This document shows, one piece after another, positions 1 to 13,405 of a stretch of 64,000 nt of DNA. Under the pieces are notes generated by a model. The model had not been told where the DNA came from. It saw nothing but the letters and a program-made list of their open reading frames with translations, and did no database searches. Source of the stretch: Chromobotia macracanthus (taxonomy: Eukaryota; Chordata; Actinopteri; Cypriniformes; Botiidae); contig JAZGTH010000099.1 of assembly GCA_036877525.1 (NCBI GenBank), positions 124,001 to 188,000 on the forward strand, read 5' to 3'. Positions within the stretch are counted from its first letter, which is position 1. Every line of letters starts with the position of its first letter. Position numbers and translations under genes: made by a program.

Positions 1-1930
1 TGCTTTAAATCAGATAAATTAATGCTCATCTTCTCACAAACACATAAGCATTTTAGGTCTTTAAGCCTCTGTTGTAAGTCTCACACCAAAGCACTGCAAT
101 TCTGACATCAATGACAATAAAGTCAAAACAATGGCCTGGCAGATCTATCATGTATCGCTAGCAGAAAGCACATTGTAGAATTAACAGATCAGACACAAGG
201 GGGAAGGAAAAGAAGGCTGCGGAGTGTCAAACAGTGAGACGGAAAGCAAATAAGGAAACGAGAGCAAACATGAAGAGTGGTGTTGTAATTGAGGCTCCAA
301 TTAGATGTAACGGGTATGCGTGTGCTAATCATAGCCCACAGCTCCAGAGACAGCTTAATATGGAATAGATACAATTCACACACCTGTTGTAAGGGAGGGA
401 GGTGGCAGATCGGGCACAGAGAGAGACAGCTAACTTTCAAGAGCTCGCATTTCCTTTTTATTACATAGATAAGAAACCACACGTTATATGTGTCCCATGG
501 TAACGTAAGAAACCCCTCCCTCCTCCAAACACGCCAGACAGTGTCCGTCTAAGGCTAGACGAGGTTTAGAGGGATTACAGCAGGCGTTTCAGGTCCAATG
601 GCATTTTAACTGAGTGTCTGTTGACAACACCGTGATGCACAATGGCTGGTAACCATGGCAACTTCTGCAGCTGGCCCAGGGTGGGCTGACCCTGACTGAG
701 GCGTAATGTCAAGAACAAGCAAAGAGCCACGGAGATGTGTGACACTCCGATGAGCAGACCACCATGAGACCACACAGATATTATTAAACCAAGGATATTA
801 TAAAACATTTTTACTTTTTATATATCCATTTCATCATTAAGTGTCAGGCAAAAATCTTTAACGCTCGCTAGAGTCTTGCAGAATACAATTTGTGCAAGCA
901 GGCAGATGTACGGATACCTGCAAGACACTAAAACCCAGGCGTACGTCAAGCTACGCGGCAGCACAGTCTCTTAAGCAGGCTAAAGCTCCAGGGTTCAGCT
1001 GTCACTCAGCCGGTCACCATGACAACAGGCCCTGCGCAGTGCAGGGGAGAGCACCATGGCAACACTAAGTGACGAGGTAGTGGTGCCGAGGGCAACAGGA
1101 CGGGGCTCCACATTTAAAGACAAACACGCTGTTTTCATTCTGGCGCATTCTGCAGAGAGGGGGGGTCTGCTGTATGGATCAGCTCATATTGTTTAATATC
1201 ACACCAATTAAGCATTTAAGTTTGCCTCCTTAAACTAACAGAATGATAGAAAGACTTTACAAATTGTAATACAAAAACTAGTGCAAGACATATTTAACAA
1301 TATAATTATTGATAAGCTGATTGAAACTGAAAATTTTTTGAGGATAATTATAATTACACACAATGGAAATGCTGCCATTTGTCTACTCACCCCTTTTGTT
1401 GTTTAAATCATTCATAATTATTTTTTCCCATGGAATACAAAACAAGAAAACACAGATATCCAGGCAATGTCCACACTGCTTATTGCTTCACAATAAAAAG
1501 TGTGCAATCCCGAAAATATCAGGTCTGAAAAAGCCCCTTAAGATAAAGTACACTTTACAAAACTTAAGATAAATATGAACTTTGACTTTTGTGGAATTTT
1601 TTTTGAGTTGACAAAGGTACAATCCTGATTCACTTTGGTGGTAAGAAACATTTTTTAAAATATAACCTATGGATTACAATAAATTGATTTTCAGTAAAAG
1701 ATGAGAATTTTCATATGGGGAGAACTATTGTTCTACATAAATGCAACAATAGCTGCTTTCTGATGAGAAAAATATCAGAGACGGAAGTGGTTGAGATGAC
1801 AGGTGGTGATGAAAATGACAAGGCTACAATTGCATTGCTCTCCACTGATGCAACCGTAAATCGAACAAAATGAAAGAAAATGGAAGTGATGAATCAATAT
1901 GAAAGGACAATCAGGAAGTGTTGCACTCAC
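1..1930. other. Presumed first coding intron of kmt2e; nothing else recognised
   Basis: This stretch lies downstream (in minus-strand terms) of the first kmt2e coding exon and should be intron. I looked on the minus strand for the next conserved N-terminal kmt2e segment and did not find it, so the second coding exon is probably beyond base 1. The only ORFs are short and have no family resemblance. A CpG-containing patch near 1,020-1,120 has no recognisable feature. Confidence 0.5.
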
Positions 1931-2001
1931 TCTGAGCCTGCAGCCATGTCCAGGTACGAGGTGTTGGCCGTGTCCACCCCAACTGGGATGACTATGCTCA
2001 T
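1931..2001 (-). CDS. kmt2e: First coding exon of kmt2e (MLL5-like), partial gene
   Basis: KMT2E (MLL5) is a large nuclear chromatin regulator with a PHD finger that reads H3K4me3 and a SET domain. Only its N-terminus is here. Reading the minus strand from the ATG at 2001 gives 24 residues, beginning MSIVIPVGVDTA and ending DMAAGSE, with the last codon split. As I remember the mammalian KMT2E N-terminus, this matches at all but three positions. The exon is bounded by an acceptor after a T/C-rich tract (first exon base 2115) and by a GTGAGT donor just below 1931. An in-frame TAG lies 30 bases upstream of the ATG, so this ATG is the true start of the frame and 2002-2115 is 5' UTR. The PHD, SET and long C-terminal region must lie beyond base 1. 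The call rests on a short match, but the identity is distinctive. Confidence 0.87.
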
Positions 2002-2115
2002 GACGTTCTGTGCTGGGTGTCTCTTGTCCTACTGAGTCCAGAGCACAGCAATCCAAAACACTGAGGCATGTCAGCCACAGCTCTCATTGCACACATCTAA
2101 GTGCATCCACAAGGC
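2002..2115 (-). other. kmt2e: 5' UTR part of the first coding exon of kmt2e
   Basis: This is the non-coding upstream part of the exon carrying the kmt2e start codon. The acceptor AG sits at 2116-2117 after a polypyrimidine tract on the minus strand. It contains an in-frame TAG shortly before the start. The acceptor implies at least one more non-coding exon upstream, at higher coordinates. Confidence 0.65.
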
Positions 2116-3174
2116 CTGTGAGGGGAAAAAAAGAGAACCACGGTTAGTGTTTGATAATCTACTTTCCTGCACACTCAAGATGCACTATTACACAAATAGG
2201 GCGATATAATGTGCAGAGGGCACTTGGGCATACTGTAAAACTGGGGTCATTAAAGCTAGTATTGTAAACAGGAAATGACTCTTGAAAAGAGCAGCAATGA
2301 TTCAGGGTAGAAATATGAAGAGATTGTAGGCCACAAGCACTGATATTATTCATGCCGAAATCATGGGTTCCGGTTATTAGGAGTAACACATGGAAACAGT
2401 TTGTTTCTTTTATTTCTAATGAAAAACAACACAAAACTGAGGTTGTTTTGGGCAAAGTTTGCCTTAAAGCAGCGCTTGTATGTTTAAACATGCCCTTTAG
2501 GAGACAGTGAAGGGAAGTGAAGGTTGTGTGGCAGAACAGCACGCAATACCACAACTCGACCTTTATAGAAACACCCAGCAGACCGCGGTGAGGCTTCACA
2601 GCCACCAGGGGGAGCAGTTACACGCTCGGTCACAGCCACCATGAATGCGCAAGAGAGAAAGAAAAAACAACATGGAGGCGGCAGCCCTTTTACATTTTCC
2701 TCTCTGATCCATAAACGTCCATTCAACGAGCAATGTGTGCGTTCAGGTACTGCTAGTGAGGGAGTTGAATGCGTTACAGCAGAGGGAGAAAGAGGATGGA
2801 AGATGAATGATTAAGCGCTGGACGTGTGAGGCATAGAGACGCAAAGGAGCATGGTTGACGGAGGCGGGACTTCACATTGACAGACAGCAACAGACAGCCA
2901 ACCAGGAGCTGCGCTTGCCAGAAACGTTTTAATCCTGGTCAGATGGGCTAAATATGTCTCACTGACATACTTCCCCTGAACAACAAACAGGCCGGCGACA
3001 AAAGGAATTAAAATGCGTGTGTATTTTGGTGATAAGTGGGATTAAAGGAGAGGCCAGATGCTGGGCAATGCAGTCTAAAGATGAAACTGGGATTTGGGTG
3101 AGACTGTTCGGTCACAAACAAGGAAGGAAAGATGGAGGGAAAATGACATTTCCTTTTATGCCTTGAGCTGACGT

Positions 3175-3297
3175 TTTATTCCAAGCAACATACAGTGTAT
3201 TCTGGCTATGCATTTTAGTGTTGCGTGCGTTCCCTGGGACGTACATTCATGACCTTGACATTTCAAACTATATGATCTACCAGCTGAGCTACAGAAA
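3175..3297 (-). repeat. Degraded tRNA-derived SINE copy
   Basis: Read on the minus strand it starts with a tRNA-like TAGCTCAGCTGGTAGA (A-box type). It continues through a worn B-box region and a GGGAAC motif to a tail resembling 'acactgtatgttgctt'. The order of parts matches the better preserved copy at about 13.25-13.40 kb. Divergence from the usual fish consensus suggests an old insertion. Confidence 0.6.
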
Positions 3298-6200
3298 ACT
3301 ACTGCATTATTCCAGAAGGTTCTGGAATATATTTTTTGCCTCACCTGCCAAAACAACTTTTTTTCTTTTGTTTTCATGGGTCACCACAAATGTCTGGAAC
3401 GATTTTCATAACCAAAGTCATGAAAGTAAGGTCAAGTTGACAGATGTGCGCCAGTAATTCATTTCATCTGCTCGGTGGACTATTTGCTTTTCTTTCATTT
3501 TTCACTTACAGCAGATCAAAAAAATGGACAAAACGGTTTATTTCTTATATTCCAATTAAAATAACGTATTATCAGATATCCTAGTAAAGTCACCATCTAA
3601 ACTCCTGTACTCGCCAAAACCAGTTTTTAATTCACATTTGGCACTTGCTGTGTGTTAATATTGGACTTTACCTACCTATCCAGATCACAGCAGATGAGCG
3701 TGAACTTACATGCCTGCACACAACACACCTCGACCAGCCTTAACACGCCACTTCAGTCACACACCCCTGAAGCATGGCATGTCTTCTGTTTTGAAATATA
3801 TTATAATGAGACTGTCATCTACACGAGGCTGGGCTGACAACATTCTCCAGACTGTGCGAGACGTGTGCATGTGCCCCATGTACAACATACGACTACAGAG
3901 AGGCTACTAAACCAGTCCAGGAACTCGCCGAGCTGACAGCTGTCAGTTTAGGAGCTAATTAACAGCAATCTGATGACTTCTTTAGCATGTGTGGCTTTAG
4001 GGGTTTTGGGAGGGGGGGGTCTGTAGCGTAGAAAACATTAGCATGTGATGTCACAATGTTCGCTCACTAGGTTTTGGAACAGAGCTGAAGTTACCATGCC
4101 CTCTTTACAAAAGTGCAGGAAGAGGGCGAAAGACAGACAACATTGTTTTGTGTACTAAACTCATTTCCCTGCAAAAGCATACTGTCGTCTCGCTCACACT
4201 AAGTCTGTTCTTCTTGGCCTCAGTAGGGCAATCCTGCCGTCACTGTTCAGGAATGCACGCACGCGCACTGGCTCTCTGAAAACACACACACAGAGATAAC
4301 CACCCCTCCCCTCGCATATGTCCTCTGAACGAATGGCCAGACATGCACTTTTTTTCTCCAAAAACATTCTCTCACACATACACACATACATTGGGCAGAT
4401 GCCCCATTTTCCTAGAAATATACAGAGGTGTGGAAAAATCAGTACAGTAGAGCATTCCTAGCTAAATCCGAGCGTTCAGACCGCCTCTGACACGCCCATT
4501 TCCTTTAGCAGTTGCCTGCCACTCAAGAGGAACACAGCCAGCGAGGAAAAGAGAAGAAAAACGCTTCAATGCCCTACCCGGATTTCTTTCCCTCCCCTCT
4601 GCACTTCCTAAATAAACCCTTGACACTCAGAGGCAAAAGGGAGGGGTGGAGGAGAGAAAAGTGGGGGTCATGGGGGGAGGCTGCGGAATACGAACCCAAT
4701 TAAATGCCCGTGTGGAGAGAGGGACCATTTAAAGACCCTATGAAAAGATAAGCAGCTTGAAGAACACAATAGGGAACAGAAAAACACAACATGTCAGAAA
4801 ACATCAGATATTCTCCTTCCTCTCTCTGTGGTCCTCTCTTACGTCCTGTCCTTTCAGATATCCCAAACTATCCATCTATTTCTGTAAGGAATAGTTATGA
4901 GGTACAAATTGTGGCACAAAAACGGCTAAAAGAATCCAAACACCCCCACCCACCCACCCCTTACACTCTGCTTCTCTGTATGGACACAATGTTGTATGGG
5001 AAGCTCCTCCTCCTGGCTGCTTGCTACAGCAGGCGGGGAAACCCACAGACTCATGTAGGAGTGTCAACGCATGTTTTCTTATCCTCATCCCTCTCTTTCT
5101 CGCTCTCTCTCTCTGGTGTCTCTCCCAGAGTCGCTTTCCTGGTTTGCGTTGATTTTCTGCAGGCTGAGAGTGAAATAGAGCAGGATTCCAAATGCTCTGC
5201 ACTCCGAGTCCGAGCGATGTGACTTCACACTGTTCTCGCAGGCTGAGTCATCACAGCCTACGCTACACTGAGGCTTTACACAACCACGTGCCTTAAAATG
5301 TAGCAGCGCACGCCGAGAGCTTTTCCTGACTGTCATTGATAAAGATGCATGAGGGACTAGATTGTATCACCTTGCCTGAGTCTCTCCTCGCATGACAAAT
5401 AGACCACAATGAGGACAAAAATGACCACAGGCGTTAGCGCTAGGTGCTAAAGAGAGAATAAATATAGTCAAATATGTAATCAGTTATTAGTGGTGCTTGC
5501 TAAAGAAAGTAATACCATTACTATTGCTCATATTTATGGTCAAAGGTTTGTAAAAACATGAATTATGCCTCAAATTGTGCAGTTTGTTGAGGAGACCAAG
5601 AGAGGGCAAGTGCACAACCGCATACCAAGAGGCTTAAAAAGCCCACAGAAAAACACTCTGGCAACCACCTACAATAACCACTGACATTTCTTTAAAATTA
5701 AATATAGTTTAATTAATAATGGCACACCTACCACACAAGAAAAGGTTACAAACACATTACTCATTATTACCAATAGTTACACCAAAAGATTTACTGATAA
5801 GGTCTCTCTGGCCTGTTTTATGTTTGTTTGTTTAAGAGAGGTTTCTCAACATCTCAAACGAATGTTAATGAGGTTAATGGCTCCTACACTACAGTGAGTC
5901 CTGCCAAGCAGTTGGCCACAGCGCTCCTCAACCATAGTCAAACAGGAGGCACTTGACATTCTTAAATTAGATAAGGATGACTGACGACAAACAAAATCAC
6001 TGAACACTAATGCACAGCTCCCATCTACCAGAAAGCCTGTTTCGTCTGGAGTTTTTACACAAAACTACACTTTTCACGACAAACGTGAGTTGCTTTGCAG
6101 CTGTTAGGTTATTATGGTGGTTGTTTGTTGATCCAATTCATAAATCTCTGTGACATTCTGATCCCTTTCCTACACAAGTAGTGGATTTCACATATCATTC

Positions 6201-6946
6201 TGGTAGCACAAACAGTGCAGAGCAAACTTTAATACCTAAGGCTAGATCTTTGTTTAAATGAGCAATACTGATAGCAAAACCTGCCTTAGCAAACAGTAAA
6301 ATGTAAAATCCAAAACAGGCTAAAACTAACATGCAGATGAAGTCAAACTGCATTCCTCATTGATAATGGTAGTTCTTGAATTTTGATTGCCCGTTAATAT
6401 GTGAATGTGGGAGTGCGTGCATGGCAGAGCAAGACCGAATCAGTCAGTCGCAATACTGCTGAAGGCAAAATAAACAGTGCGGACCACTCTGATTTTATCA
6501 TGTCAAATCTATGTTATTGATTTCATGCCTTGCGCGCACCGTTACACCACAGACGGACTGCAAAAACACATACACAACTGTATAGAACATGGTGCTGCCC
6601 CCTTGCCTGTCTGGTCTATGGAACACCTGTCAGGTAGGTAGGGCCTGTTGAGGGAGCTCGGTTACAGCCAGCAACACAAAAACAGGTTACCTGAGCCCGC
6701 AGCTCCTCCCTGCACATCCTTCACGTGACCTTAAGGTATTAACAGGCCTCCCAGCGGAACTAGCTTAGAACTACCATTATTCTCCCATAACCACACCTCA
6801 ATCGCAGCTCAATAAAAACACAATAATGGGCCCTAAAAACAAAAGGATCTAACATAAAGAATGCTAACATGTGGAGCAGTGCAATCACAGTAGCTCACAG
6901 ATGCATTGGTAATGGTCTGGATGGAGTGTGATTGTCTTTGTTTTAC

Positions 6947-6970
6947 GTGTGTGTGTGTGTGTGTGTGTGT
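6947..6970. repeat. (GT)12 microsatellite
   Basis: Perfect dinucleotide repeat of 24 bases, followed by a pyrimidine-rich region with CT runs near 7,050-7,085. Confidence 0.95.
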
Positions 6971-9779
6971 CCCGATGTACGCAATGTGATCATAGATGTG
7001 TCACCTGAGACTGATTCTCAGCCACCTGCCGCTCCCTTTCTCGCTCCTCTCTCTCTCTCTCACATTCTAACCTCTCTCTCTCCTGAGGGGGGGGTACTTC
7101 ACTTCTTCATCCCTATGTCAACACAGAGAGCAAACAGACACTGCCCATGGCCACACACACACTGACAGCTCAAAGTCACTCATGTGCAGTGAGGCACACA
7201 TACAGCATGAGCCAGGATGCGACTGTGACATGACAACATGACAAAGAATGACAGGCTAGTGAATCTGCGGTTTATGCACATTGCATGTCTGACATGCAGC
7301 CGAAGTGCATTTTTTGTTCTCCTAGGCAGAAATGTAATAAAGTGAAAACAGAGAAAGTGTATAATGTACACATAATGTAATGCATCTCTTCATTCGGTAT
7401 CATCTAGGCAACCAACAAAATGGAGAAACCTTTTGTCCATCCCCGACAGCAAGAAAAATGTGTTATATGGAAAAAGAATGTGAAATCTGTTCATCTGTAA
7501 ATTCCTCAAGTTTATTCACTGTGCCACCAGCCAATCAGACAGCAGTGTGGTTGATCTATGTAGCACATTAAAAACTAGCCAGGTTTGTGAATCAGAGCAG
7601 CTAATCATGATATGATATTGTTGTGGCATATTGATGCTCTGTTCTCTGTGTAGATAACGGGTCTCTAGTGTCGCGGTGGGAGGTATGCGTTGTGTGGATG
7701 TGCGTAGGACGATGTTCTATACCTTTAACACAGCGGCACAGCCTGACTGTGATGTCACATCATTAAATGCCAGTGATTGGACCTCTACCTATCAAACAGC
7801 CACATTCTGTCCTGTACATGGGTTGCTCAGGATGCAGGTTTGGCTGCAAATTGTTACAACAAGGTAACGTTTTTCTACACAATTTCCATACAAACAAAAA
7901 AACGTTCTCTTAGCAAGCAGCACTGATCTATTCATTGATGACAAAAACCAGGTTAAGTCTTTGTTACTATCTTACTGCTTTGCCGAACTGTCAGGTTTCA
8001 CAGCAACATGATGTCATGATGACAATGGGGCCAAAGCATGCGGTTGGCAAATGTCTCCGATTATTATTTCAGCCACGGCTGCCAAAGCAAAACAGACAGC
8101 TTGTCTTACAATTCAAAACGACTTGTACCACAGCACAGCAAACAATTCAATTATATATCAACATACCAACTGCAACTAAATACACAAATTTGAAATTCAG
8201 TTTAAAGAATACAATATTGGTGGCATGCCTTAGCTTTAATTGTGGAAAAACCTACTCAAACAAGACTATAGTGTCTATGAATAATGGAAACAAGGCTATT
8301 TGGTTCACAAAGAAAGCAAGCAGGTAATTTCTACCGAATAGAAATGTCACATACACTGAGATGAGGAACTTGTTCCGCTCTCATTACATACATACACATC
8401 AAACAGTTTGTTTCCTGAGTTACATGGGTGGACCCCAGCAAACTTTCCACAGTAATGCATCAACCAAGTAGGCATCTGGCACAGCTAATGGATGCAAGGA
8501 GAGCTGGAAAGGGAAGGTTTTTGTCAATGTCAAAGGGAGAATAATCGAGTTACAGCTGTTATCTCACAGCTTGGCCCAATAAACCTAACTTATTAAACCT
8601 GCCAAAAAGCCACAACAATGTATGCACCAAACAGGGGAAAAGGTCTGCTTTTTATTTCAAAAGCGGAAACATCTAGACAGATAAAACGTGTACAAATATT
8701 AGTAGAGAACTGAGGTATGATGGCTTGACCCTCAGCTGATCCACAGAGAACTGAAGCCCTTGATGATGTCCTATCAGTTCATGCATGAGCAGTCGCTTGC
8801 TTCCTATCAAAGGATCAAGATTACCTTTTTGCAACATCATCGTCTATTCATCATGCATTAGACCCCATGTTTACCGCCACCAAACCACTATGATGAATAA
8901 CCACATTCTTCTGAACCTGTAAAGTCCCCGCTGACCAGAGGGAGGGAGCAGTAATCATGAGAGAAATATGACACAACCGTGTGGGTTGTGCTCCTTTCGG
9001 TACTGCAGTAAACTTAACTACATCCTCAAAATCAGGAATCTAACCGTTTTGTGCAGTTGTTTAAACAAATCACTTCAGTTAAGGGGTTTTCAGCTGTGTG
9101 ACTTTGAGAAACATCTCATTTCCTGTTATTTCTTTAGGTGAGGCAAGCAACACAGCAATTGTGCTTAGGTACATTTCTAGTACACCACAGAGCATAGTCA
9201 TTTATTTGGCACTAAGGTCAACTGCTCACTAAAGAATGTAACTGTGCAAACGGATTGGATAAAATAGCTTTGTTTTACTTGGACAAAGGAAAAAGTTAGA
9301 CTGGAGGGGAACCAGATCAGTTGTTTCTAAACGAGTTTGTGTTACTATGAAACACAAACATGAGCTTTGAGTAATAAAATCCTGTTGTTCTTTACAGAAC
9401 GTCCTCCATGGTTATTCTTTTATGTAACCTCAATTTGACATCTTGCCAATATCAGTCCCCTGTTTATCACACTAGTAAGTCTTTATCTGTACCCTTATAA
9501 ATACAGCCATTGAGGGGTGTGTCTTTTGTAGCAAACCAGAGTAGCAGAAACAATCAAATGTTACAGCTGCTTATTAAAACGTGTTTCGGGAATGATCTGA
9601 GATATGTGTGATTTGTGTCTGGTCTCATTTGTGCTCTTTTGTGCAGGTTTAGCAACACTGCTGCAAATGTAACAACATGCACGTTTGTTTAGTGTTCAGT
9701 GAAAGGCAATGGATTCAGACTACAACCGCACTGACTGAACCACAGCACTGCGTGTTGCGTGTTGCGCACTCGCCCGTGG

Positions 9780-10240
9780 GTGAGTGTGTTGGCGCTGCAG
9801 TGTGTGTGAGTTGATCAGGGGTGTGGAGGCTTTCATGACCACAACATCAACTCGTCCGCCATTTTCACACAGCTTCGGAGAGGAAACGCCGCGCGAGAAG
9901 ACGGCCCGAAATGTGACGGAAAACTACCGAGATAGCAAGAAATCGACACGTTCACGAATCCTCAAGTGTTGCCTTATAAACGACGATGTTTTGGGCACTG
10001 AAGGACCGACCTTTCTGCGCGGCTAGTCAATGTGACCGACGACGACCAGCCGACCTCGAGCAGCGTCGACGTGTGCGAGGAAAGTGGGTTTAAACGGCTG
10101 TATTTAGCTGTCGGACATCCGACTAATCGGTCAGCGAGCGTGTGAAGACGAACCGGTCGCGTCGCGTCGAGTTACGGCCAGCTAGGCAGCGGAGCTAGCC
10201 GCTTAGCCTGCTATGCTAATGCGCATGGATGTGAAACGGG
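9780..10240. promoter_or_regulatory. CpG-rich segment inside the presumed kmt2e 5' region
   Basis: CG dinucleotides are dense from about 9,830 to 10,220, in contrast to the CpG-poor DNA on both sides. It contains a GCCGCCAT-like fragment ('gtccgccattttc') near 9,855. No recognisable coding sequence spans it; the 80-aa plus-strand ORF here has no family resemblance. It may be an alternative or divergent promoter of kmt2e, or the start of an antisense non-coding transcript. Confidence 0.45.
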
Positions 10241-11360
10241 CAGGCGTTTAATTCCCCACTAACGCACCCAACAGAAATGTAAATCAACCTGCCAACGATA
10301 AGATCAACCCCGCGTCTTTATAAACCTTAACACGCGTCAACCGAGGACTTGTTCTCTGTAAGTGGGAGAACTGCGCAGCTCGCTGGTAAAGCAGCGCGGT
10401 TCTGGTCCAGTTTGACTGAAGCACGAACCGAGCCCGAACCCCCTCCCCCACGCCTGCAGCATTCCCGATCAACACACAACCACACAAAACACGGTGTGGG
10501 CATCAGACAGCCACCAAATAAGCGCTCAGTTTTAATGTCCTCTCTGAAATCAGCAAATAATTATGGGCTTGGCAACCCTTTATATTGTTTAGCTTAACCT
10601 TGTCGAAAAACAGTAGAGCTAAAGAGAGAATTACAAATGTTTAAACGATGCTTACAGTGTTCATATTGGCTTGATATGGGGCAAAAGTGGCCATCGCCAA
10701 TGGTTAGCCAGTTGAGTTGAGAGGTGTAAACAAAAGCCCTGTTGTTGGTGTTGGGCAGACGCTGTCAGAGAGCACAACGGGCCATTTTAAACGCTTCACA
10801 CCTCTCGTTACCTAAAATGCACATTAAACACACGTGCAAATAGTCCTAAATGTGTGCATTCCCGAAACTGTAGATAAACGGTAACAGATCGTGGGAAAGA
10901 TACCACGACTTCCCCCCAAAAAATAAAATGGCACCAGCTCTACGGTATTTGTTGCACGTTAAGGCAGCCACATCCCAGACCGTGAAGAGGTTGTAAATGT
11001 GTTGATCCGTTTCTTTCTTAGTTGGCTAACCTGCTAGCATTTCTTCGGCAACTGCTGCTAAAGCTAGCAGCTTTGCAACGCAACAGAAACGACGAGTTTC
11101 CGCCACCGTCACCGATGTCGCGTGCAGCCTTTTTGCTCGTTAACTTTACGAAACGGCGCTATAACTTGAGATCGGCGTGTTCGTTCAGCTTTAAACGGTG
11201 GGTGTATGATAGCTAGCCACCTTAGCTGCTAAATTAAGTCACAACACACACACGCAACTGCTGTGAACCAGATGCAGTCTATACCTCAGAGGAATAACAC
11301 ACGAATGCACGACATCGCTGGACTTACACCTGGTTTTTAGATGAACTTATTAAGCCAGTT
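10241..11360. other. Moderately CpG-containing spacer, no gene recognised
   Basis: This lies between the 9.8-10.2 kb CpG-rich segment and the likely kmt2e first exon. Several short ORFs exist on both strands but none resembles a known protein, and none is framed by convincing splice sites. Confidence 0.4.
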
Positions 11361-11482
11361 TTAGGCACGTAAAGATAGGACCCTCGTCAGCAAGTCAGTT
11401 AGCCAACCAGATGAACTGCCTGCATCAAACAACCCTCTCTGATCAGCAAACGGATAGCAGTAAGATTTCGACAGGTACTTAC

Positions 11483-11790
11483 CGTTGTTGTCCACTGTAA
11501 TAACGGTGAATAAAAACACGGGGGACTCGGGTGAGACCCCGCCGCCTGATCTACCACACAACCAAAACAATACTTCGCTCTCCACTGCGGATGTGTAACA
11601 AAGCTTTTCAAATCGACACGGGTGGTACTAATGAACAGCTTGACTTCGCCTCGCTCGCTCTGTGCTCTTTTAATCCGAACACGCAGTTTTATTGCGTTTA
11701 AACCCGATAAATTTGCCCCTATCTGTACCAACACTTAGAAACTGGATCCCTTCAATCCTCTCTCTTTTCCCTGTGCAAAAATGGCGGCCC
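11483..11790 (-). promoter_or_regulatory. kmt2e: Likely kmt2e promoter and non-coding first exon
   Basis: On the minus strand an exon-like segment ends with AACAACG at 11,483, followed by a near-perfect donor GTAAGTACC. The coding exon at 2 kb has an upstream acceptor and no promoter of its own, so a non-coding first exon is needed. This CpG-containing segment is the best candidate. An AAAATGGCGGCC motif (YY1-like, positions 11,778-11,789) sits near the presumed start. The transcription start itself cannot be placed from sequence, so the upper boundary is approximate. An ORF through this exon (MESEVLF...) does not resemble kmt2e and is probably not translated. Confidence 0.45.
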
Positions 11791-13240
11791 TGGCAGAAGT
11801 GCCGTGACTCCGCCTCCCCCCTCTCACCCCGCCCGGCTCTCTGTCACTGCAGGCTCCGCCTCTTTATTCCGCGGGGTTCCCGAACTCAGAACCTCAAGGG
11901 CGCGGGAGAGAGAGAGAGTTCATCCGCGGCAAACGGGGGCGCGCATTCTTCTCACCATACAGTCCACACAGAGGAGTCTGCACCCACAAAGTTTAAAGTT
12001 AACCCTAACCTGGTGAAATAAATACCCAAAGAGGAGCGAAAACAAATCTTTTGGGAATAACCAAAGACTCAAACAACAGTTGAGAGACAAAGGACTGTGA
12101 TTTACAAACTGTGATATTTACATGTTCTTAATAAAATGTGAGAGGTGCTTGCAATGCAAAACTCACTGCCATGATCGCAGGGTGGTTGTTAGGGTGTTTT
12201 TATAGCACGTTGTTGTGGGGTTGCTAGGGTGTTGTAATGTGGTTACTTATGGCCCAGAAAATCCAAAGTCTCATATATTTCAGTCCCTAAATAAATCTAT
12301 AGGATACTTTAAGCATGTTTTCTCTTGTACAAAGCAAAAATCACAATCCCACTCATTTAGAATAATAACAGCATGCACACATGCCTTCATTACGCCACTA
12401 AATTTGATGCATCATTCATGTGCGTAACAGTGAGGTTTCAAAGTTTTCAAGATTTCCTAACTATTGAAATAGTTATAGCATAAAAATGTTTCAAAGGGTT
12501 TTATGGATCGTATTGTCTTGGCAAGAATTTTTTTGGTACAAGGTAATGTGAAAATATACCTTTGTAAACCACATACTTTAAAAGAACAGATAAAATGTTG
12601 ACACATAAATCTGCATGTGTAGGTGGCAAAATCGCTTTTCTTTTTATAGATTCCTGAAGTGGAATCATCAGATCTTCCTGTAAACGTTTTATAAGTAACA
12701 AAACAACCAAAACATGTATTAAATAAAAAGAGCAGCAAGAATTGGGTGAAAAAAGCAGGATGCAGCCTACACAAATCATTGCCTACTATGGCTGAATATG
12801 ACCACCTACTTTCAGAGCCCAAAACAGTAAATGATTGCAAATCTGTTATGTAACCATTTATACAAGCACAATTTTTTCCCTCAAGGTAGCTGGGGTAAGA
12901 GAACCACAAGCATAAACATACACATCTGGATAGCCCCAGGAAAGTGTAGTATTCCTTGGCTTACAGACCCACTTTTTGCTTTGTTTTTGCAAGCATAGGC
13001 TACACTGGATTTTTTTATACTGCTAATTTATTTCAGTATCGCAGCATTTGAAACTCTTATGAAGACAATTACATAAATGAAGTATATTGCAGTAAACGAA
13101 TGTCACACTTTCGGACGCTTCTCGTTGCTCTTCGACCAGACGAATTCATCCAAGCGCCTCAACTTACAGCGCAACACCCTCCCCCATACTGAACTGCATC
13201 CTCCTGCGCATGCGCATTCTGTAAAACAAAACTAACGCCT
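11791..13240. other. Intergenic spacer upstream of kmt2e
   Basis: The first 150 bases are GC-rich and may be part of the promoter. After that the DNA is AT-rich, with a short GTTGCTAGGG-type repeat at 12,181-12,240. The two overlapping minus-strand ORFs near 12.5-12.9 kb (150 and 92 aa) show no family resemblance and look like chance ORFs in AT-rich DNA. Confidence 0.4.
12181..12240 (+). repeat. GTTGCTAGGGTG-type short interspersed repeat
   Basis: Contains 'ggttgctagggtg' and a variant with 'ggttgttagggtg'. The same motif recurs at 29.06, 43.66-43.70, 49.86, 62.45 (opposite strand) and 63.40 kb in this window, so it is a dispersed family rather than a local oddity. Confidence 0.7.
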
Positions 13241-13249
13241 GGCAGTTAT

Positions 13250-13405
13250 ATTTATGCATTTATCGGACGTTTTAATCCAAAGCGATTTACAGTGCATTCA
13301 CTGTACGTATTTTTATCAGTATTGTCAGTATGTATTCCCTAAGAAACGAACCCACGACATTTGCGCTACCAACGAAGCCCTCTACCCACTGAGCTACAGG
13401 AACGC
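13250..13405 (-). repeat. tRNA-derived SINE, well preserved
   Basis: On the minus strand it begins GTTCCTGTAGCTCAGTGGGT (tRNA A-box type) at about 13,402. A GGTTCGTTTCTTAGG B-box-like region follows, then the body and a tail with 'actgtaaatcgctttggatt'. This layout is typical of a widespread fish SINE. The tRNA-like part has a non-canonical B box and lacks a complete cloverleaf, so I do not call it a tRNA gene. Confidence 0.78.

Larger units (their letters stand above)
2116..9780. other. Presumed 5' UTR intron of kmt2e; no gene recognised
   Basis: This lies between the kmt2e first coding exon and its likely promoter near 11.5-11.8 kb. I found no protein-like ORF with family resemblance on either strand. 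It holds one degraded tRNA-derived SINE copy (about 3.18-3.30 kb), a (GT)n tract at 6.95 kb, and pyrimidine- or purine-rich stretches around 4.6-5.1 kb. The rest is AT-rich unique-looking DNA. Confidence 0.5.

Noticed and set aside
11361..11734. Minus-strand coding ORFs at the kmt2e promoter
   Set aside because: The product is unlike kmt2e, and the frame at the 2-kb exon has its own start with an upstream in-frame stop. This segment is better read as a non-coding first exon.
12457..12909. 150-aa minus-strand ORF
   Set aside because: No family resemblance, AT-rich composition, and an overlapping 92-aa ORF in another frame of the same strand. No promoter or splice context.
13287..13405. tRNA gene on the minus strand
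   Set aside because: A-box and B-box-like motifs are present but the B box is altered, no full cloverleaf forms, and the tail matches a tRNA-derived SINE with a second copy at 3.2 kb.
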